Below are positions 1 to 11,592 of a stretch of DNA of 64,000 nucleotides, piece by piece. Numbering within the stretch: the stretch's first letter is position 1; each line of letters opens with the position of its first letter. The stretch is from NCBI GenBank assembly GCA_030068075.1, contig CM057825.1:126812739-126876738 (forward strand), in the 5' to 3' direction. Under the pieces are notes generated by a model that did no database searches, was not told the origin of the DNA, and saw only the letters and a program-made list of their open reading frames with translations. Source of the stretch: Paguma larvata (Eukaryota; Chordata; Mammalia; Carnivora; Viverridae). Both the position numbers and the translations under genes were made by a program.

Positions 1-97
1 TGGTTCTGGTCTGGTTATCTCTAAGCAGTGTGGGCCCTTGAACAAGTCACTTAACCTCTCTGAGTCTGTGTGGACCCAACATTAAAAAGAGGAATCT
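1..97 (+). repeat. MIR SINE fragment
   Basis: It carries the MIR core pattern 'ggcccttgaacaagtcac' followed by 'ttaacctctctgagtct', as in ancient mammalian MIRs. It is cut on its right side by the LTR-derived insertion that begins at 99. The repeat may resume after 447 but is too diverged there to follow. Confidence 0.6.
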
Positions 98-446
98 ACC
101 ACTCCTCACTAGACCAGCCCGGACCAATCAATCAGGTTCCACCTCTCACCAGACCAGCTGGGACCAATCCTTAGAGCACCCGTATCCCCCCAAACAGAGA
201 CACCTGTTTCCTGCCTTGAAAGCTAGAGACACCTGTTTCCCGCCTTGGAAGGGAACAGGACCCTGACCTCAGCCAATCGGCTAGGGCCACGACCATCCCT
301 CCTCCCACTACTCCTTTAAAACTTGCACCTTTGGAAACTCTCGCTCTCTCGCTCTCGACCCACCACTGGGTCGGTGCAGGTAGAAGATTGAGCTCGAGCT
401 AGCTCGAATAAAGGATATAAATTAAAAAAAAAAAAAGAGGAATCTA
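84..446 (+). mobile_element. Polyadenylated LTR-derived retrocopy with 15-bp target-site duplication
   Basis: The 15-nt direct repeat AAAAAGAGGAATCTA lies at 84-98 and 432-446. Between them sits about 320 bp of retroviral-LTR-like sequence: two CCAAT-containing ~30-bp direct repeats (101-130, 141-170), a second pair of ~25-bp repeats (196-220, 225-250), a further CCAATC near 275, a TATA-like TTTAAA at 315-320 and an AATAAA at about 406-411. An A-run follows at about 424-436. CCAAT-rich duplicated U3, TATA, R and poly(A) signal is the order found in gammaretrovirus-type (ERV1) LTRs. A poly(A) tail plus a long duplication, rather than the TG...CA ends and 4-6-bp duplication of a provirus, points to LINE-1-mediated insertion of a 5'-truncated polyadenylated transcript. 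No coding sequence is included. The exact ERV family was not identified. Confidence 0.65.
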
Positions 447-3399
447 GACTAGTCCTTCCAAGTTTAATGTTCTGGGACTGCCTTCAATTTTTAGCACGCA
501 AAGAGGCTAAAGTTCTAAATTTGCAAGCCTGCTCAGTAAACGGCTCTCCTATCTCTTGCCTAAGCCTATGAGAGCCAAGGGAAAACAAAACAACAAGTCC
601 AAAAGAAGGAGAGAGAAAGCAGGGGCTATTCCAGTCTTAATAAGGTTTGAAAGAGTATACTATTTTTGCAGGCCTGCCTCTTCTTAGTCATCTTAGTTTG
701 ATCTCCACAGGATCACAATAGGCCCTGGCATATGGAAAACAGACCAGAGCGAGCTGGCTCATTGCTGCAGCTGGTTGGGTCAGGAAGCCCCACTCAGAGG
801 AATGTTGCGTTGGCTGCTAATGGGGAGCCTGTCACCCAAGGAACAACCTTGTGAAATGAGATAAAAAACAGGAGGCAAATGCTGGCAAAAATCAGTGTCA
901 ACAGGCGCTTGCCGTCTACTTTGAGACTTCCTTGAGAGATGGGACCAGTCTGATTCACCCATCCCATTCTGTTCCCATCTAGTGTCTATTCAGAAGCAAG
1001 AAACCACTGACAAATGCTGGTGTTTCTATATAGTGACAATAAGAAACCCCTTTCCAACTTTCATCAGTCCGTGGAGCCAGCTGGGTGCATGTTTTTATGT
1101 CTTACTACATACGTCAGACACCCAAAGGCCAGAGAACATGAGTACCTGATTTCCTCAGACAGCTTTTCTCCAGCTGCCAGGGGCTAATGCGCTGTACTGG
1201 CAGAAAGCATCCCCCTTGGGAGTCTCAAAGGAAGACCACAAGAGCCTCTTGATCCCACCTGGCAGCTACAGATGCTGAATGACCTGAGAAAAAGATAGGA
1301 AATGGGTGGTGGCCATTTGTAAACTACTTCCTAGAAAGTAAACTTGCAAAAAATAACAAGGAGGTAAGACTGAGGGAGTACTTTAAATGCAGAGTCGCCT
1401 GCTGTCACTTGGAACTTGGGCCTCACAAGATCACCTTTGGAGATTAGGTCTTACCCAGAGCTACTTGGGAGGGAAAGCTGCTCCCTCTGCCAAAGCAAAC
1501 GAGACCCGTCTGCTGCTATTTTCATGCTTTTAAAAGACTTTTTGTCCTAAAATGTACTACAGCGGCAAACTAAGACAGGGTTGGGTAGGAACATATGACT
1601 TTCTACATCAACAAATCTCAAAAGCGCAAATGAAAAGAAAAGAGCTTAAAGAAGGCATGGGGAGGAGGAGGACTTTAAAAAAAAAAAATAAACCAATTGG
1701 TTATATTTCTATAAAATAATCTTAGGTCACCTAAGACCAGCCAGATTTTCACAGAGTAATTTTCTTCTCTTTTAAAAGTATTCTTACTGTTCCTTACCTT
1801 GCACACTTCGAACAGACTAAAGTAAGAATATATATCCAATTGAGGCCAGAGGACTGAAGCCAGTATGGGCTGGCTAGAAAAAATACCACTTGCCAAATAC
1901 AACCAAGCCAACACACGCATGTACTATAAACTTTCCAAATACCAAATAATGAAGCATTTTTGGTCTCTGAACTCCAGTAATGAGCTACATGTTTAATCTC
2001 ACATGACTCAAAATAACCCAAAAAAGGGCCATATCATTTTACTGACCCACACTTGGAATCTTTTTGCCATCACTATTGATCATGACAGATCAGACTCCCC
2101 ACTTATGGGCAAAGCGGGCATCAGTAAGGGGACCAGATTTCTAGGTTGACTACTCTATTTGTGCACAAGCTTTTTCAATTTCCTTCCTGGTTTAAGACCC
2201 GAGGGCTGTCTTGGATCTGTGCTCTGTGGCACCATGATAAAAATGGCAAGCCTGCTGCACTCTTCATCTCTGGCTTTATGCTTAACTGCTTGTTTTCTTC
2301 CTTAGGATGCAGCAGCCTCATTAGGCCCTGCTGAAGGTAAACCACTGATTAGGCACTAACTCCTGGCTTCCGGTTAGCATATGGCTACCAGCCACCCTAG
2401 AGGCTTACCTGACTGCAGCTGACTAGTCCTCAAACTCCCAATTACCACATCACCTGTTCACTTTTCAGTCTCCTTCTGAGAAATTCAGTCGTCACAAACT
2501 GAAAAACAGCTAACTAGATAGAGATCAGCTTTGGTTTTTGCCCCTAAGTAAAAGAAAGGCAAGAAAGGAAACTGTGAAATGAGCCGAAAGATGAGGAAGG
2601 AACCCAATATAAAGATGATAAATGACTGCATCCAAACATCTTCAAGGGGCACGAGAATTACCACAAATGTACAGATGTGGCTTCCAGAGCCACAGTTCCT
2701 CTAAGAAGGCCTCAGGTTCATCATGTGGTAACCAATCAATCTCTTAAATGTCTGCTAATTCTTAAAAAAAAAAATCCAAATCCATTAAGGCCACATTTAT
2801 CAGTTTTTTCCTAGAGGCCCATGATGGAAGCTGACTGCTAATGCACGGCAGACGGGAAGAGGCAGAGGAGAGAAGAAAGAGCTGTATAATAAAAGAATAT
2901 CTGCTTTCAACCACATCGGTAAACTGGTCAGAGAAGTGAGGCCACTAAGGCTTTCTTTCCTGCTGCCCAAATTAAAAAGTATTACATAGCTACTCTGTAA
3001 AGTTTAGAAAATAGAAGCATAAAGATTAAAAAAAAAAAAATTCCCCTAGTAGCCCACCACTTACAATTAATATCTGAGTATATTCTTTTAGTGTTTTATA
3101 TGAGCACATATGGTTGCCACACGTAAAATACATGTATGTCCATATTATGCACATGAAACTTTCAAACAAAAGTGGGGTCACACTATACATTCTATTTTGC
3201 AATCTTTTCCAATGAACATTTTCATATGAATCTTGTGCTCTCATCAAATACTTTTAAGGAGCAGCAATTCAATAGTAGTACTGGTATCACCACTAACACA
3301 CTAGTCATGTCATGTAACCCAGAGACTATTCATTCTGTCAAAAATGTGGTGCTGTACTGCAGAGGATGTGCAAAAAAAAAAAAAAAAAAAAGCTTGAGA

Positions 3400-3641
3400 G
3401 GGGCACCTGGGTGGCTCGGTCAGATAAGCATCCGTCCGACTTCGGCTCTGGTCATGATCTCACAGTTTGTGGGTTCGAGCCTCATGTCAGGCTCTGTGCT
3501 GACAGCTTGGAGCCTGGAGCCTGCTTCAGATTCTATGTTTCCCTCTCTCTCTGTCTCTCCCCCACTTGTGCACGCCCGCGTGCTCTCTCTTGCTCTCTTT
3601 CTCTCAAAAACAAATAAACATTAAAAAAAACTTTTAAAAAA
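3400..3641 (+). mobile_element. Carnivore SINE (CAN-SINE)
   Basis: It has the tRNA-derived head 'gggcacctgggtggctcggt', the CT-rich body and an AAATAAACATTAAA tail. It is flanked by imperfect target duplications (AAAAAAGCTTGAGA at about 3385, AAAAAAGGTTGAGA at about 3637). Confidence 0.93.
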
Positions 3642-3871
3642 AGGTTGAGATTCTCTGTTGAAACATATTTAATATTCAGTTAAGTCTTCCACTGAATGGA
3701 GGTACTGATTTATGTCTTATTGTTGGACATTTAGCTTGCTTCCAATAGTTCACTATTATAAATAATACTGTGATAATAAACAGAACAGGCAGTTAAAACT
3801 CAGCACATTTATAATTATTTCCTGAGAATAAATTCCTGTAAGTGGAATCAACAGATCAAAGAATATGCGAG

Positions 3872-3924
3872 ATATATATATATATATATATATATATGCA
3901 TATAATTATATATATATAATTCTA
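3872..3924. repeat. (TA)n microsatellite
   Basis: About 13 uninterrupted TA units are followed by a decayed TA-rich stretch. Confidence 0.95.
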
Positions 3925-5843
3925 ATCTGAATTCCAAAGAATGTCAACTTGTATAATGGCAATGTACTGGAAGTGTGTATTTCTCCCAACATTATCTTGT
4001 GACATTTGCCAAATAATTCAACTTCTTTAAAAAAATCCTTACCAAAAGCACATTAAGACATTATAGTTAAGGGAAAATATCAAACCACCAAAGGAGAATG
4101 CAAACAGGTAAAGACAGATCACTTGTTCACTGTAAATCACATCAAAAAGGCTGACAAATCCAATGATTCTGGCTTCAAGGATTTCAAGACAGTGTTGTTA
4201 AATGATGGGGGGCAGAAAAAGATTACTCGTAAGAACACCTTTTAATTCTATCTAAGTTTTCCCAACTATTCGTTCAAAAGAAAATCAACCTGTCCCCACC
4301 CCCTATCAAAAAGAAGAAGTGGGGAGAGAGGGAGGAAGAAGAAGAAAATGCCCATCTTAAGGCCTAGTGAGTAACAGTCCCTGTACCATAGGTTTAGCAT
4401 CAGGTGTAGAAGGATCTGGCCCATAGACTAGCCAGAACCTGAGGAATTGCATTACTACAGGGTGTGAGAGGCTTGTTCAAAACAGAACTGTGGGATCCCT
4501 GGAAATGGTTAACAGGCTGGATTTAGCCTGTAGAGTTATTAAATGGGCTTTCTAACTTCAGACTGGATCAAAGGGTATTGTTGCATGCAGCAAGGACTCG
4601 TCTGCTTCCCCAGCACCTAGGCTCTTCATCAGATGATTACCCACTTTTCACTAGAAGATCCTTCTCCTGAACTCTTGGCCACATAGTTTGGTGGACAAGA
4701 GTTCACCCAAGAGTTGGGTGGGGTTCATAATGGACTATGTGACTCAAGCCCACCAGAGCCTCATATGCCCCTGGCTTCAGTTGATTGGGTTAGGGTTATG
4801 CAAGTGACCTAAGCAGACAGTGAATCTTAGAACTGAAAGTATGGGAAGTTGGAGGGACTGTAGTCATCTTGCCAGAAAGAGTCACCAGAGAAAATAATAA
4901 TGCCTACCAAAGAGTCACTGTGAGGATTAAATGGTCCCTTCTTACCAAATGGGTCTCAACTCAAATGTATATAGGACCCAAAATGAAATCACTGCCAAGA
5001 GACCAAGATAAAATGAGTTTTCAAGGCATTATCTGCACCCAGAATCCAACTGTACTACCAAAGTCAGATCAAAGCCTAAACTCCAGTTACGTGAGCCAAT
5101 AAATTCTTTTGCACAAGCAGGATGTCAGGTTTTCTGTCACAACAGAAGGAGTCCCTACCAACACACTGCTATGTCACTCAGATCTCTTCTACTCACGGAG
5201 CAAAGAAAGAAGGTCTGATGCCTAGACTCTCATTCATCACCCAGGACCAATTTACTAGGCCACAATTTCAACCCAATACACCAAAGGAATCCCTTAGCCG
5301 AACACCAGGACCAATAATCCCAAACTCGAGCAAACTATATAGTTCTACTACAAGTGGGAGGGCCACTGGGATGCCATTTAAAATTCGATGTTACTAATGA
5401 GCAAAAGAACCTTTCCAACTGCAATTTTTACAACCTTAGGTCTCCTTCAAGGATCGGCCACAGAGCACTTAACAGCTGCTTTATTCTGTTGTGTACACTT
5501 TCTGTCATCTTCACGTTCCCAAGGAGGAACCTCCTCCCAGCACTCAGACACCACGTGAAAAGCTGTAAAGCAAGAGCTCCTGGAAGTCTTCTCTGTACAG
5601 TAACAACATGATCAATCTTCCAGCTGAAATAGGTATTTCATTTAAACCACATCCTATGAAACTGAAAGACCAGATCTGACCAGAATGGCTGCCCTCTTGG
5701 TTTCAGTTACTATTGCTGAAACCATTTCTCTTTGGTTTCAAGCACTGAAGAGCCTATTTAAAGGTATTCAGGTTTTTTGAGATGGAGCCCCATTTGTTGG
5801 GTTGGTCCATGCTAGGCCTGGAGCCTAAGATTCTCTCTCTCCC

Positions 5844-6027
5844 GGTGTGCCTGAGTGGCTCATTCAGTTAAGCATCTAACTTTTGATTTCAGGTCATGAT
5901 CTCACAGTTAGTGAGTTCGAGCCTCACATGGGGCTGTGCGTTGATAGTATGGAGCCTACTTGGGATTCTCTCTCTCTGCCTCTCTCTCTCTCAAAATGGA
6001 TAAAACAAACTTAAAAAAAAAAAAAAA
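5844..6027 (+). mobile_element. Carnivore SINE, first of a tandem pair
   Basis: The head is 'gtgtgcctgagtggctcatt', followed by 'aggtcatgatctcacag', a CT-rich body and a 15-nt A-tail. A second SINE follows immediately. Confidence 0.9.
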
Positions 6028-6029
6028 GG

Positions 6030-6235
6030 TTCAGGGTGTATGGGTGGCTCAGTCAGTTGGCATCCGACTTTGGCTCAGGTCATGATCTCGTGGTACATGA
6101 GTTCAAGCCCCACGTCAGGCTGTGTGCTGACAACTCAGAACCTGGAGCTTGCTTCGGATTCTGTGTCTGTCTCTCTCTACCCCTCCCCCCGCTCGCCCTC
6201 TGTCTCTTTCAATAATAAATAAACATTAAAAAAAA
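6030..6235 (+). mobile_element. Carnivore SINE, second of a tandem pair
   Basis: The head 'gggtgtatgggtggctcagt' starts at the end of the previous A-tail, and the element ends in AATAAATAAACATTAAAAAAA. Insertion into the tail of the first SINE is the simplest reading. Confidence 0.9.
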
Positions 6236-6400
6236 GATACTCTCCCTTTCCCCCGCTCATTCATACGTGCACCCATGCTCTCTCCCTCCCTCTCGAAAGG
6301 AAAGGGAAGGAGGGAAGGAAGGAAGGAAGGAAGGAAGGAAGGAAGGAAGGAAGGAAGGAAGGAAGGAAGGAAGGAAAGAAAGAGAAAGAAAGAAAGAAAA
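6236..6400 (+). repeat. (GGAA)n/(GAAA)n microsatellite behind a SINE-tail fragment
   Basis: A CT-rich SINE-like 3' fragment (6240-6295) runs into GAAAGGAAAGGG, then about 17 GGAA units, then GAAA units to 6400. The array probably grew from the A-rich tail of an older SINE. Confidence 0.9.
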
Positions 6401-7269
6401 CAGGTTTTAAAAACTGTGACAGGAAATGCTAGTGTTTGTGTGTCTTTATTGGAAATACATTCCCTGCAGGTTGAAACTTGAGGCCCCAAGGTTTGGGCTT
6501 TTTTTTTTTTTTCCAAACAGTTACTTATTTCATAGATGTGCACTCATATGGCATGAAGCCAACGTATTCATTAACACGTGTAAAGATAAGCAGATAATTA
6601 AATCAAAATAGAGCTCTATACCTAATGGCTGGCATCACAGTATTAGAGGCTTGGCAAAGACAGACCTCTGATGATTCCAGCCCAGTTCTTGCCCACTTCC
6701 CGCCCATACCGACCTGTCAAAACTGCTGCACCCAAATGGCCACTACAAAGCTATCAAAATTCTGCCCTAACAGCTAGGCCCTATTTTCATAAAACCGATT
6801 ATGAGAAAATCCTAAAATAAAGCAGCAGGACCATAAGCTCTTTTGGTCATCAGTATCACTGAAAATCTGATAGGACAGCTTTGGATCCAGAATAATCTGT
6901 ACATACATACACATATTCACACGCAAATTTTTCATCCAATGACTGGGATCTCTGAAAACACATGGAACTTTCCCAAAATCCATTAGGATTTTACCTACAC
7001 TGCAACCGCATTCATTCTGTTCACCCAAAAACCCACTTGCAGATATTGTAGCTCCTACAGCTGCCCCAGGACAATCTCACGCCTTCGGAGAAAGGCAGGA
7101 CGTGCTCCGCACACAGATGACTGAGTCTGTACAGTTCACTCTATCTGCACCCCCGTACATACTTAATCACCTGTGCCTCGGTGTTCTCACCTGAAAACTA
7201 GGAATATCAAAGGGTCAACAGTGAGGAATAAATGACTCCTTCACATCAGGTGGAACTCAGTTCTAATGC

Positions 7270-7520
7270 TGAGATGCCTTTACTGTCCAACCAACCTCAA
7301 GTGCCATCTCCATCCGATCCAACACACTATTTTATTTCTTCCTAGCACATTCCACTCTCTGAAATTCTTGTTTATTCATCTGTTGTCTGCTCTCACTACT
7401 AGAAGGCAAAGGTCACAGGAGCAAGGATTTTATCTCATTCACCCCTTTGTCCTGTGCACCTCAGCTGTGTCACAAAAGCAACTGTCTGATAAATATCTGT
7501 TGAGTGAATAATAATCACTG
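7270..7520 (+). repeat. L2 LINE 3' fragment
   Basis: The series 'ctagaaggcaaaggtcac', 'cctgtgcacctcagctg' and 'aaatatctgttgagtgaat' matches the typical L2 3' end, which closes with TGAATGAAT-type repeats. Confidence 0.6.
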
Positions 7521-9889
7521 AGATCCACTAAGCACTTCTATAAAGCATTTACTAGTCTATGTACTTAAGTGTATTAACTCATGATTGAATAAATGATGAG
7601 TCCAACATACCTAGCACCGTCTCTAGCACAAGTTATAAATGGTAGCCATTTATACCAATTCTATGATGGCATTACCAAATACTCACAGGGGGTTAAGCCC
7701 TACGTATGTAGAACTTCACCTCTCCAGAGCTGCTTCCTAAGGTCTAACTTCTCCTGGACTCCTCTCCTCCTAGTACTCCACTACCTCCAGAGAGAAAGAG
7801 CAGGAATTGTCTCCCTACCTCATCATTTCTCAGATGATGTAATACAAACACAGCTTCTCAGCCAGCCTATACCACTCTCCACATGCCACAAGCTAATTTT
7901 CACCTCAACCCAGCAAGAGCCAAAGTTAAAGTTGAAATTTACCCTGCCGTGACTCTTTTTGACCTGCACCCCAGTCTTTTGGAAAAAAGTCACATTAATG
8001 ATGGATATTGATATCACTCCAGCTTCTCCTTTTAGCAAGGGAGAAAGTCCAAAGAGTTCATTCAAGCCACTACCATGTGACACTCTAGGAAGCTCCAAGG
8101 GTTTGCCAATCAGGTGAACTCCAGTAAAAAGCCTTCTGGTGCTGGTCTGAACTGCATCTTCTCTACCTCAGTAAACTAAGGCATCACACATTTAAGATGT
8201 TTGGAGATACGAGAACAAAAACCAGCATTTTCTTGAGTACTGCATATTGAACATGAAGGACTCATCTATTTTTATACTGCTATTCCACTGTTATATTTAC
8301 TAAAATTCGCTTGATGACATAGTGGCTTTTAACTCGGAGGGTGGAAGCGCATACCTCAAAGATAATAAGAGATATGGGCCATCAAGGTCCTCTATCTCGT
8401 CGGAACCACAGGGGACAATGGACTATGTTTTATATGACAGCAAGAAAAGAAAGGCCAAGAACGAAAGTCCTAATCAGGGCCTTCAAAGCCAGAGGCACTT
8501 GCCAAGAAAGCAAAGGGCAGATTCCACCTCTGCTGGCTGGCAAGGCAGGCCCACACATTCTGCTTAACCATGTGAAACAGCCAGCTTTTGCTCTCCCCGC
8601 CCCCGGGCCCAGTTATGATATTTGGGTAGCAACACCAGTGACTTTTCTAGGAGAGTGTTTTATAAAAATAGAGCTTCCAACTTTAGGTCTAAAATTGAAA
8701 AGAAAAATAGCCAGAATTAGAAGTTTGTTTTAACACAATACATTTAAAATTACAAGTTTAAGCGCTGGTAGCTGAGGATGGGGATCACACCACCACATGA
8801 CTTCTCAGTGAGTCACAAAAAATAGTACAGGCTTGTTGAACAGTGGACACCCACGGGTAATAAGAGTTAAGGAGTCCACTTGTGTCAGATTTGGCACTGA
8901 CACTCCTGCGTTTGTTTCAGCAGTGGCAGGACAGACACGAATGAACGGCAGCAGTAATTTACAAGACAGAAATGTTCATACACCTTTTGTGAGGCTCGTC
9001 AAAGAGGAAATGTTTGAAATCCTGAATATGACTCATTTTTCAAAAGTTAAAGCAGTTTAACAAGAAAAAAAGCCTTCTACACTATTAATAAATCACTAAC
9101 TGAAACATTTCTGGATTTCTAATAGCCATTCTTGATTAACATACCTTTGTGTCAAAGCAAAAGCCAAGTGCAGGCATTTCACAGCAAGCTGCTACCCTCT
9201 CAGTTATGAGAACCACTCTGGTGGAACTAGATGGGAGCAACGAGAATTAATCTTCAGGCCTAGATGGATACTGTCTTGATAATAAGACAATAAAGACCTC
9301 CCCAAAGGGCTTCTGGGTGCCATAAATTATATAACAAATCCACTTCTGCCAGGCAGCCGGGATTAACTCCTATTCACCCAGGGCACAACTCCTCAGTATC
9401 ACCAACTGGCTTATCAAAATGGAACAGTCATTATCCACCACTGCTCTGCAAAAGGCACGGCATGTTTCTCACTGCTCATCAGTTGGCTGACACCACTACT
9501 CAGTGCAAGAGAAATCGACCTAACAATCTTAAAAAAACAAATTTGATGCTTGTTTCTTGCAGGCAAAAAGTTTTTTTAAACCAGAAAGTATTTTTTCATT
9601 GGTTTCTCCCCCAGTAAGTTCTCCTGACTGCAGTTTCAAAAAGCTGCCTGTGAGGACATTTTATTTTAATAGACAATTTGTCATTTCTATTATGCATTCA
9701 AGGCTCGAATGCATTATGTATCCTTTACTCCTATGGAACTACATTCATGGCGCCCAAGCAGATAGTCAAAAATAACAAGTGCACAGAAGAGAAAGGATGT
9801 TATTATTTCAGTGATTACATCTTAGATGACAAGTTCTAAGAAGCCAGGGAGTGTGCATGGTAAGGTGAAGAGAGCTAACTGGCACCTAA

Positions 9890-10195
9890 CAAACATTTTC
9901 TAAGGAATAAGCACCTACTTTGTACCAAGCGCACTGCACACATCTACCTACGTGCATGGTACTAGCCAGTTTTACACAATCATGTCCACAAATGCTTCCG
10001 TGAATTTTACAATGTATTATCCATCATTAAAACACTTTTACACACATCAACTAATGCAACAATCATATCCTATGAAGTAGGTATTATCGTCATTGTTTTA
10101 TACATCAGAAAACTAAGGCACAGAAAATACCAGTAACTTGCATAAGGGCACACAGCTAGCAAGTGGCAAAACTAAAATTCAAACCCATGTTTTAT
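9890..10195 (-). repeat. MIR SINE, antisense
   Basis: The plus strand reads as an antisense MIR: 'cctatgaagtaggtattatc', then 'cagaaaactaaggcacag', then 'gggcacacagctagcaag' and 'aattcaaacccatg'. Confidence 0.7.
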
Positions 10196-10295
10196 TCTTT
10201 TTCATAATTAAGGATAATGCTATTCAAACCCCTTTTAAAAATATGGATTTAAACTAATTCTTTCAAAAACCATACCAAAATAGAGTCGTTTTTTT

Positions 10296-10394
10296 GGGGT
10301 GCCTAGGTGGCTCAGTAGGTAAAACGCGCAACTCTTGATCTTGGCGTTTTAAGTTCAAGCTCCAAGTTGGGTATAGAGATTATTTAAAAATAAA
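10296..10394 (+). mobile_element. Short carnivore tRNA-Lys SINE
   Basis: The head 'ggggtgcctaggtggctcag' is followed by 'gggtatagagattatttaaa', the short form without a long CT-rich body. It lies directly upstream of a full-length SINE. Confidence 0.85.
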
Positions 10395-10401
10395 ATCCTT
10401 A

Positions 10402-10617
10402 GAGATGCCTGGGTGGCTCAGTCAGTTATGTGTCTAACTTTGGATTTCAGCTCAGGTCATGATCTCACAGTCATGAGATTGAGTCCCACATCAGGCTCTG
10501 CACTGGGCACTGAGCCTGCTTAGGATTCTCTCTCTCTCCCTCCCTCCCGCCCTCCCATGTGTGTGCTCTCTCTCACCTCTCTTTCAAATAAAATAAAATA
10601 AAATCTTTTAAAAAAAA
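10402..10617 (+). mobile_element. Carnivore SINE
   Basis: The head is 'gatgcctgggtggctcagtc', with a CT-rich body and an (AAAAT)n-type tail. Confidence 0.92.
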
Positions 10618-10939
10618 TTTAATAAAATGAATAGATTTTGTGTGTGTGTGTTATGTACAAGATTTCAGTTACTGTGAAATGAGAGATGGAACTACATCAG
10701 TGTCCTCCACACTTTAACTGCAGCCTCAGTGAGAAGGAACACTACTTCCTGACCAAATACACATATGCAAATACATGTATAACTCAAAATTTTCATGAAG
10801 GAATGTTTACCTTACCCTCATTTCTAGGATGCACTCTATTTTTTCTTTGATTTGGTTTTTTATTATTGGTTATAACTCACTAATTAGACATGACCCATAG
10901 TGAGAAAATCTCAAGATCAAACTTGAAATTTCCCTCCAA

Positions 10940-11110
10940 TAGCTTTATTGTGCCAGACAGAATATGAGGCATTTTAGAGTCATGACAGCAGATAATCCCC
11001 ACATCCACCCTACGAGGTTGGTACTGCTGATACACTGAAATCATCTCAGAAAAAAACCACTTTACTCAAATCCCTACACTGTGGCACAGAGAGGCTCACC
11101 AAACAGTCCA
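10940..11110 (-). repeat. MIR-like relic, antisense
   Basis: The plus strand shows 'cctacgaggttggtactg' and 'tggcacagagaggctcacc', a diverged antisense MIR pattern. Confidence 0.45.
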
Positions 11111-11549
11111 TCTGCTCCCCTAGTTTCCCAGGCTCTTCTCAGTGAGGTGGGGAAATGTGTCTATTTCTGGCCAATGAGCTGTAGGCAGATGTGATTCTCA
11201 TCGTTTCTAAGCCTAAGCACTGAGCTGGCACATGACATCCCAGCCATCTTTTCCCCCCGCCATGGTGACCAAGACAGTACACAACAGTGGGATCTTCATT
11301 AGCCTGGGCCTCTGACTGACTGTACAACACAGGGCACCCTTCAGCCTACTAACCCATGCAGGCCATCCAAGCAATAAAGTTTTATCAGATTAAGCCAGAC
11401 TTTGTAAATTCTTACTTTTGAGTATCTATCCATCCTCAGTAATTCTACAGTTCAGGCCCCTGACAGCTTTACTGGAGAACTCTCACAAAAAGTTTCCCTA
11501 CTTCTGGGATTGCTCCCCCAACCTCTTTCACACTGTCACTGGAATCTTT

Positions 11550-11551
<2 letters not shown>

Positions 11552-11590
<39 letters not shown>
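11552..11590. repeat. (CA)n microsatellite
   Basis: About 19 uninterrupted AC units. Confidence 0.97.

Positions 11591-11592
<2 letters not shown>

Larger units (their letters stand above)
2970..4060 (+). repeat. Ancient L1 3'-end relic, interrupted by a SINE
   Basis: AT-rich text such as 'gcttccaatagttcacta' followed by 'ttataaataatactgtgat' resembles the 3' untranslated part of old mammalian L1 elements. The SINE at 3400-3641 splits it. The subfamily and exact ends cannot be given by eye. Confidence 0.45.

Noticed and set aside
99..423. A complete provirus or ERV coding region near the LTR-like element
   Set aside because: Only LTR-type sequence is present. No gag, pol or env-like frame occurs on either side, and the ends are retrocopy-like.
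3172..3624. 150-codon open frame
   Set aside because: It runs from an L1 relic into a SINE. Its C-terminal half is simply the translated SINE, and the same peptide appears at other SINE copies (for example 38752, 48785, 61930).
6305..6375. Regularly spaced repeat resembling an array
   Set aside because: It is a tetranucleotide microsatellite with no spacers, not a CRISPR or other repeat-spacer array, in a mammalian genome.
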